Notes under the pieces: generated by a model
Seen by the model: the letters and a program-made list of their open reading frames with translations, nothing else
Database searches by the model: none
What the model was told of the DNA's origin: nothing
From: VBOC01 sp035635475
GTDB taxonomy: Bacteria > Bacteroidota > Ignavibacteria > UBA10030 > SZUA-254
DNA: 12,688 nucleotides
Reading direction: 5' to 3'
Assembly: GCA_035635475.1 (NCBI GenBank)
Contig: DASQAZ010000025.1
Span: forward strand, 1-12,688
Program-made: the position numbers and the translations under genes
Shown here: positions 8,501 to 12,688 of the stretch, piece after piece
How the letters are laid out: each line of letters opens with the position of its first letter
How positions within the stretch are numbered: the first letter of the stretch is position 1

Positions 8501-11500
8501 GCGGATTACATTCATTTCCAGAACATGACGTTTACGAGCAACACCATTCCCTCCTCAACCTATGCGCTGATTTTCAATTTGATCGGGGGAGTGGAAGATT
8601 TCCGTCTTATGAATAACGTCCTGAATGGCACGCCGAACGCCAGCTCTTCAGCCACGCAGGCTCTCGTCTATGCCACGAGCTCGCTTTACACCAGCCGGAT
8701 CATCACCGGCAACACGTTCAATAACGGGAGCTATGGTGTTGGGCTCAGCGGAATCACTACAACGGCGCTCTCCGCCGGGACACAGGTCTCCAACAACACC
8801 TTCTCGAGCCAGGGATATTACGGCGTCTATCTTATCTATCAGAATGCGCCAAGGGTGAATAGTAATACAGTCACCGGCACGAATAACTACTACCCCATCT
8901 ATCTTCAGAACTGCGATAATGCGCTTCAGGTTCTCAAGAATAATATGACGCTCACCAACGCCTATGGCATCTATCTCTATGGTTGTAATGGAGCGCTGGG
9001 CGCGCACGGCCTTGTCGCCAATAACTTCGTCAGCATCGGAGGGACGAGTACGGCCTACGGCATCACGCTCTACTCCTGTGTCAACCAGGATATTTATTAC
9101 AACAGCGTCAATATCACCAATACCTATACCTACACGCGTGCCTTCGATGTGGAAGGAAGCGGGAGCGGCATCAACGTTGTCAACAACATCTTCGCCCATC
9201 ATGGGGGCGGCTATGCCTACTATGTAGGGACCCCGACAAAAATCGGCACTTCGAACTACAATGATCTGTACTCTGACGGTAATTATCTGGCCTTTTGGTT
9301 GACTGATAAAGTGGATCTGGCTGCGCTCAAGGCGGCGAGCGGCAAGGATGCCAATTCAGTCTCGTCCTATCCGAACTTCACTTCCGCGACGGATCTCCAT
9401 ACGGCGAGTCCGTGGGTGAACGCCAAAGGAACGCCGCTTCCATCCGCCGTCACCGACGATATCGACGGTCAGGCGCGCAATGCCTCGACGCCTGACATCG
9501 GAGCGGATGAGTTCACGCCGAGTCCATCGACGACCACTCCACTGGCGGGCATTTATACGATCGGCTCGGGGGGAACATACCCCACGTTTGCAGCTGCTAG
9601 CGCGGATCTGTTGATCAAAGGCGTTTCTGCCGGTGTCACGTTCAACGTCCTGAGCGGCACTTACAATGAGCAGGTGACCCTTCTGGCTGTCCCCGGCGCC
9701 AGTGCCACAAACACCATCACCTTCCAGTCTCAATCGGGCACTGCCAGTGATGTGGACTTGCTCTACGTCGCAGGCGGTCCGGTTGATAACTATGTCGTGC
9801 TGCTTGATGGCGCCGATTACATCCATTTCCGGAACATGACGTTCACCAGCAACACCATTACCGGGTCCACGTACGCGCTGATTTTCAATCTGATGGGGGG
9901 AGTGGAAGATTTTCAGCTCATGAATAATGTCCTGAACGGCGCGCCAAATGGCGTTTCCTCACAAACACCTCTTGTCAATGCCACGAACTCGCTTTACACC
10001 AGCCGCATAATCACAGGTAATACCTTCAACAATGGATACGCGGGTGTGTGGCTTATCGGCCTCAGTTCCACGGCCCTTTCCTCCGGCACGCAGATTTCCG
10101 GCAACGCCTTCTCCAATCAGTATTATTCGAGTACCTATCTCATCTTTCACGATGCGCCAAGAGTGAACGGAAACACGATCACCGCCACGAATACGTACTA
10201 CCCCATCTATCTTCAGAACTGTTATAACGCGATTCAGGTTCTCAAGAATAGGATGGCGCTCGGCATCGGCTACGGAATTTATCTCTATGCCTGCAATGGA
10301 GCGCTGGCATCGCACGGCCTTGTCGCCAATAACTTCGTCAGCATCGGGGGATCGAGCACCGCGTACGGGATCACTCTGTATGGATCGAACAACCAGGATA
10401 TCTATTACAACAGTGTTAATATCACGAGCACCTATAACGCGGCGCGCGCCTTCGACTTGGAAGGGGGCGGGAGCACGATCAACGTGGTAGATAATATCTT
10501 CGCGAACCCGGGAGGAGGCTATGCATTCTATGCGGGGAGTACGACGGCTATCGGAACGTCTGATTATAATGATCATTATACGAGCGGCCCGACCCTCGCA
10601 TACTGGACGGCCGACCGCGCGAATCTGGCGGCCCTTAAGACGGCCAGCGGCAAGGACGCCCACTCGGTTTCGACAAGCCCCGGATTCGTTTCGACCACCG
10701 ACCTTCACCGGAATACGCCGACACTGGATAGCCTCGCGACCCCGCTGACGAGCAGGGTCTCCGATGACATCGACGGGGAGCTTCGTCACCCGCCAAAAAC
10801 GGATATCGGGGCGGACGAACGTTACCCGGTGGCCGCGATTCCGCAGATCTCCGTTAATAACATCAGTGTTCCCGAAGGGAATATTGGTACGACGAACGCG
10901 ATTTTCACAGTTACATTATCAGATACGACGAGCCAGACCGTGACCGTCAACTTCGTCACGGCGAATGGGACCGCCACCGCGGGGAGCGACTATGTTTCGA
11001 AGACCGGCAATTTGACTTTCCCACCCGGGACGCTGACCCGGACCGATACGATTCTGATTAACGGCGATACGCTCAACGAGCCGGACGAGACGTTCTTCCT
11101 GAACCTCTCCGCTCCAACGAATGCAACCTTCGCCGACAGCCAGGGAGTCTGCACGATTCTTAACGACGATGCCCCGCCGAAGGTCTCTATCAACGACGTG
11201 AGCGCGCTCGAAGGGAACAGTGGTACCACGAATTTCATCTTCGTCGTCAGCCTCTCCGGGCCGAGCGGACAACAGGTCAACGTGAACTTCACGACGGCAG
11301 ACGGAACAACAGTGGGCAACGTTGATTATGTCGGAAAATCCGGCGTGTTGGTTTTTCCCGCGGGGACGACAACGAAGAACGATACCATCCTTGTCAACGG
11401 CGATCTTCTGAATGAGGCTGACGAAATTTTCTTTGTGAACTTGACGGGTGCGACGAATGCAACGATTCTCCGCGGCCAGGGCACCGGCACCATTCTCAAC

Positions 11501-12688
11501 GATGATGCACCGCCCGCTATCTCCATCAATAATGTCAATCTCGCCGAAGGAAACTTCGGAACGACGAGTTTCGTTTTTGCCATTACTCTCTCGGTGGCAA
11601 GCGGGCAAACGGTAACGGTTCATTACGCAACCGCCGACGGTTCCGCGACGTCGGGAAGCGATTACATCGCCAAATCGGGGACGCTCACGTTTCCCGCCGG
11701 CACGGTCACAAGGAATGACACAATTCTCGTGAACGGGGATCTGCTGAATGAACCGGACGAGACATTCTTTGTCAACCTTACCGTCCCCACGAACGCGGTC
11801 TTTGTCGACAGCCAGGGAGTCGGCACGATTCTCAACGACGATGCGCTGCCGTCTCTTTCCGTTAACGATGTGGTAGCGCCGGAAGGAAACAGCGGAACAA
11901 AGAATTTCATTTTTGTTGTCAGTCTCTCGGCCGCGAGCGCTCAAACCGTTACAGTTAATTACTCGACCTCCGACGGCACGGCGACCGCGGGAAGCGATTA
12001 TGTGGCAAAATCAGGCACGCTGACCTTCCCGCCGGGAATGCTCATGAAGAATGACACAATTCTCGTGAACGGCGATCTGCTCGTCGAACCAGATGAGGAA
12101 TTTTACCTGACTCTTTCCTCTCCGTCGAATGCAACCCTCACCCGCCCCCAAGGGGCCGGTGTCATCCAAAATGACGATGGTGTCACCCAGGTATCGGTGA
12201 ATAATATCAGCGTTACGGAGGGAAACAGCGGCACGACGAATGCGATCTTCACGGTGAGTCTGTCGGCCCCGAGCGCCCAAACCATAACCGTTCAGTTCGC
12301 GACGGCAAACGGAACGGCAACGTTGGCAAGCGATTATGTCGCGAAAACCGGTACGTTGACCTTCTCACCCGGCATAGTCACGCAGCTCGACACCATTCTT
12401 GTGAACGGCGATCTGCTGAATGAGGCGGACGAGACCTTTTTCCTGAACCTTTCCTCGGCCACGAATGCGGTGTTTGCAGACAGCCAGGGAGTTTGCACGA
12501 TTCTCAACGATGACCCGCTCCCAGCTATCTCGGTCAATGATATCAGCGTGCTCGAAGGAAACAGCGGGACGACGAATGCCATCTTTATCGTCAGCCTCTC
12601 GGCACCGAGCGGTCAACCGATAACGGTGCAATACTCGACCGCGGATGGCACTGCCACCGCAGGAAGCGACTATGCGGCGAAAACCGGT
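5546..12688 (+). CDS. Giant exported repeat protein: four beta-helix units plus Calx-beta array, 3' end outside window
   Basis: An open frame of 2381 codons reaches the right edge with no stop. Residues 1-21 are a signal peptide (MKYTLTIFLAALC..., cleavage after SYA before Gln22); no lipobox is seen. Four tandem units of 436-437 residues follow (codons from 5618, 6926, 8237 and 9548). Each opens with G-x-YTIGSGGxYxTF and closes with DDIDGxxR...DIGADE, with Asn-rich rungs such as GNTFNNG and NNTFSNQGYY between, typical of right-handed parallel beta-helices. From 10844 come six Calx-beta domains (EGNxGT, NGTATxxSDY, DTILVNGDLLNExDE, ILNDD), a fold known to bind calcium in other proteins. The likely role is a calcium-stiffened adhesin, matrix or surface-layer protein; no catalytic motif is seen. 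A T9SS tail, if any, would lie outside. The leader and promoter suggest it is the first gene of its unit. Confidence 0.93.
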   Translation, partial: MKYTLTIFLAALCVCSSVSYAQLSGTYTIGSGGNYATFGAAASALTSLGVSGPVTFNVITGTYSEQIQIGNITGASAVNTITFKAQSGIAADVTLSFTPTSSNNYVVRLNRSNYIRFQNMSFAVPGAVSYGKIIELQGTATNNTFQNNVFNGVPGGSSAGTLMIFGTSGQDTISNIVITGNTFNDGSYGISLNGVSVSQLATGTQINNNTFLRQGYYPIYMTYHDAPHVNGNTLTSSASYNGMYLLYCYHAIQILKNTVSLIPGYYGIYLYGCQTVAGTHGLVANNFVTIGGTSTGYGITLYSCIDLDVYYNSVNIVNTYPATRAFDVEGGSTGINAVNNIFANQGGGYAAYVGSTALIGTSNYNDLYSNGNYLAYWGSDQVDLAALKAASGKDTNSVSSYPNFTSATDLHTASPWVNAKGTPLASAVTDDIDGQARNASTPDIGADEFTPSPSTTTPLAGIYTIGSGGTYATFAAANTDLLIKGVSAGVTFNVMNGSYNEQVALLAPPGASASNTVTFQSQSGTAADVTLIYVPSGAADNFVVRLDGADYIRFRNMTFTSNTIPASSYARIFDLVGGVEDFRLLNNVLNGTPGASSAPSQVLVNAGTSLYTSRIITGNTFNNGSDAVSMTGLSTSLLSSGTQVSNNTFSNQGYYSVNLIYHDAPQVNSNTITGTGVYYAIYLQNCSNAIRVLKNQIALTNGSGIYLYGCTGGAGARGLLADNFVGCIGTSGGYGMVIYTGTNLDVYYNSVNVAVNYPTIPAFDLEGAGSSINVVDNIFAHQGGGYAYYTTSPSAIGSSNYNDLYTNGNYLAYWSSDKVDLAALKAASGKDANSVSSYPNFTSMTDLHTASPWVNAKGTPLSATVADDIDGQARDATNPDIGADEFTPSPLTTTPLAGTYTIGSGGTYATFAAAETDLLIKGVSASVIFNVLTGVYNEQLTLLAVPGSSASNMVTFQSQSGTAGDVDLVYAASGTGDNFIVRLDGADYIHFQNMTFTSNTIPSSTYALIFNLIGGVEDFRLMNNVLNGTPNASSSATQALVYATSSLYTSRIITGNTFNNGSYGVGLSGITTTALSAGTQVSNNTFSSQGYYGVYLIYQNAPRVNSNTVTGTNNYYPIYLQNCDNALQVLKNNMTLTNAYGIYLYGCNGALGAHGLVANNFVSIGGTSTAYGITLYSCVNQDIYYNSVNITNTYTYTRAFDVEGSGSGINVVNNIFAHHGGGYAYYVGTPTKIGTSNYNDLYSDGNYLAFWLTDKVDLAALKAASGKDANSVSSYPNFTSATDLHTASPWVNAKGTPLPSAVTDDIDGQARNASTPDIGADEFTPSPSTTTPLAGIYTIGSGGTYPTFAAASADLLIKGVSAGVTFNVLSGTYNEQVTLLAVPGASATNTITFQSQSGTASDVDLLYVAGGPVDNYVVLLDGADYIHFRNMTFTSNTITGSTYALIFNLMGGVEDFQLMNNVLNGAPNGVSSQTPLVNATNSLYTSRIITGNTFNNGYAGVWLIGLSSTALSSGTQISGNAFSNQYYSSTYLIFHDAPRVNGNTITATNTYYPIYLQNCYNAIQVLKNRMALGIGYGIYLYACNGALASHGLVANNFVSIGGSSTAYGITLYGSNNQDIYYNSVNITSTYNAARAFDLEGGGSTINVVDNIFANPGGGYAFYAGSTTAIGTSDYNDHYTSGPTLAYWTADRANLAALKTASGKDAHSVSTSPGFVSTTDLHRNTPTLDSLATPLTSRVSDDIDGELRHPPKTDIGADERYPVAAIPQISVNNISVPEGNIGTTNAIFTVTLSDTTSQTVTVNFVTANGTATAGSDYVSKTGNLTFPPGTLTRTDTILINGDTLNEPDETFFLNLSAPTNATFADSQGVCTILNDDAPPKVSINDVSALEGNSGTTNFIFVVSLSGPSGQQVNVNFTTADGTTVGNVDYVGKSGVLVFPAGTTTKNDTILVNGDLLNEADEIFFVNLTGATNATILRGQGTGTILNDDAPPAISINNVNLAEGNFGTTSFVFAITLSVASGQTVTVHYATADGSATSGSDYIAKSGTLTFPAGTVTRNDTILVNGDLLNEPDETFFVNLTVPTNAVFVDSQGVGTILNDDALPSLSVNDVVAPEGNSGTKNFIFVVSLSAASAQTVTVNYSTSDGTATAGSDYVAKSGTLTFPPGMLMKNDTILVNGDLLVEPDEEFYLTLSSPSNATLTRPQGAGVIQNDDGVTQVSVNNISVTEGNSGTTNAIFTVSLSAPSAQTITVQFATANGTATLASDYVAKTGTLTFSPGIVTQLDTILVNGDLLNEADETFFLNLSSATNAVFADSQGVCTILNDDPLPAISVNDISVLEGNSGTTNAIFIVSLSAPSGQPITVQYSTADGTATAGSDYAAKTG
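5618..6925 (+). repeat. Beta-helix unit 1 (436 residues)
   Basis: First copy, just after the signal peptide. Its N-terminal half is the most divergent of the four (AAASALTSLGVSGPVTF where the others have DLLIKGVSA). Its C-terminal half is nearly the same as that of unit 3: 78 of the last 80 residues match by eye. Cys codons at 6287, 6362 and 6455 end successive coils (LLYC, YLYGC, TLYSC). Confidence 0.9.
6926..8236 (+). repeat. Beta-helix unit 2 (437 residues)
   Basis: Second copy, three bases longer than unit 1. It shares the TFTSNTI and GGVEDFRL segments with units 3 and 4 but is the odd one in the later coils: GLLADNFVGCIG replaces GLVANNFVSIGG, and IYTGTN replaces the usual LYSC. About 71 of its last 80 residues match unit 3. 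Confidence 0.9.
8237..9547 (+). repeat. Beta-helix unit 3 (437 residues)
   Basis: Third copy. Its front half resembles units 2 and 4 and its back half resembles unit 1. Cys codons at 8912, 8984 and 9077 keep the three-coil pattern. It ends with the same STPDIGADEFTPSPSTTTP junction as unit 1. Confidence 0.9.
9548..10834 (+). repeat. Beta-helix unit 4, divergent C-terminal end
   Basis: Fourth copy. The front three-quarters follows unit 3 closely, but the last 80 or so residues have drifted (SVSTSPGFVSTTDLHRNTPTL, split here from ATPLTSRVSDDIDG and DIGADERYP). The TPSPSTTTPLAG linker is replaced by YPVAAIPQ, which leads straight into the first Calx-beta domain. Confidence 0.88.
10844..12688 (+). 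repeat. Tandem Calx-beta array, five full domains and one partial
   Basis: Domains begin at 10844, 11180, 11516, 11852, 12188 and 12524, each exactly 336 bp (112 codons) after the last, with no indel in any copy. Conserved elements per domain: (I/V/L)S(V/I)N(N/D), EGN-x-GT, (A/S)DG or ANG with TAT, SDY, LTFPPG, DTILVNGD, NE-x-DE, and ILNDD at the end. The acidic residues in EGN, SDY, DE and NDD are the usual calcium ligands of this fold. Domain 2 departs at TTVGNVDY and domain 4 at LVEPDEEFYL. The sixth is cut after DYAAKTG at the window edge. Confidence 0.92.

Noticed and set aside
6065..10789. Series of similar reverse-strand frames across the beta-helix units, resembling a paralogous gene family
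   Set aside because: They recur with the 1.3-kb repeat and resemble each other only because the sense units do. The sense frame has signal peptide, ribosome site and known domains.
10919..11944. Reverse-strand open frame of 341 codons across the Calx-beta array
   Set aside because: It is antisense to the long in-frame domain array, shows an imprint of the 336-bp period, and has a composition (many Arg, Val, Asp) expected from reading the repeat backwards; no promoter or ribosome site supports it.
5618..12688. Tandem repeats as a possible CRISPR or mobile element array
   Set aside because: Repeat units are in-frame protein domains of 436-437 and 112 codons; there are no short spacers, terminal inverted repeats or transposase.

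Overview
The window holds four genes of an ordinary bacterial chromosome. No mobile element, CRISPR array, tRNA or rRNA is visible. The best taxonomic clue is the end of the second protein, whose NFPNPFNPST...LPSGVYFCRLQ...KKLLLL tail is the type A sorting domain of the type IX secretion system (T9SS). That tail, moderately high GC and Reg_prop, Calx-beta and beta-helix surface proteins fit the FCB superphylum. A lineage near Ignavibacteria/Chlorobi or a related candidate phylum is likelier than classical Bacteroidia, because all four promoters look like E. coli sigma-70 promoters rather than the Bacteroidia -33/-7 type. This placement is inference.

Left part, minus strand: the first 135 codons of a secreted or periplasmic Reg_prop beta-propeller protein (1-405, running off the left edge) lie downstream of a 1093-residue secreted protein (522-3803). 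The latter joins a metzincin-like zinc protease motif, a series of Asp-box (BNR) propeller repeats and the T9SS sorting tail. Each gene has its own promoter.

Middle, plus strand: a divergent region (3804-4132) with back-to-back promoters precedes an Fpg/Nei-family DNA glycosylase. Its true start is at 4133, not at the upstream in-frame ATG at 3992. A 495-base gap follows, with a perfect-consensus promoter and a roughly 375-nt untranslated leader.

Right part, plus strand: one open frame of 2381 codons runs from 5546 to the window end without a stop. It encodes a giant exported protein: a signal peptide, four tandem 436/437-residue beta-helix units, then six Calx-beta domains (the last cut by the edge) spaced at exactly 336 bp. 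Many spurious reverse-strand frames overlie it because the repeats are periodic. Three of the four genes encode exported proteins, so the locus is mainly concerned with the cell surface; the glycosylase looks like an unrelated housekeeping neighbour.
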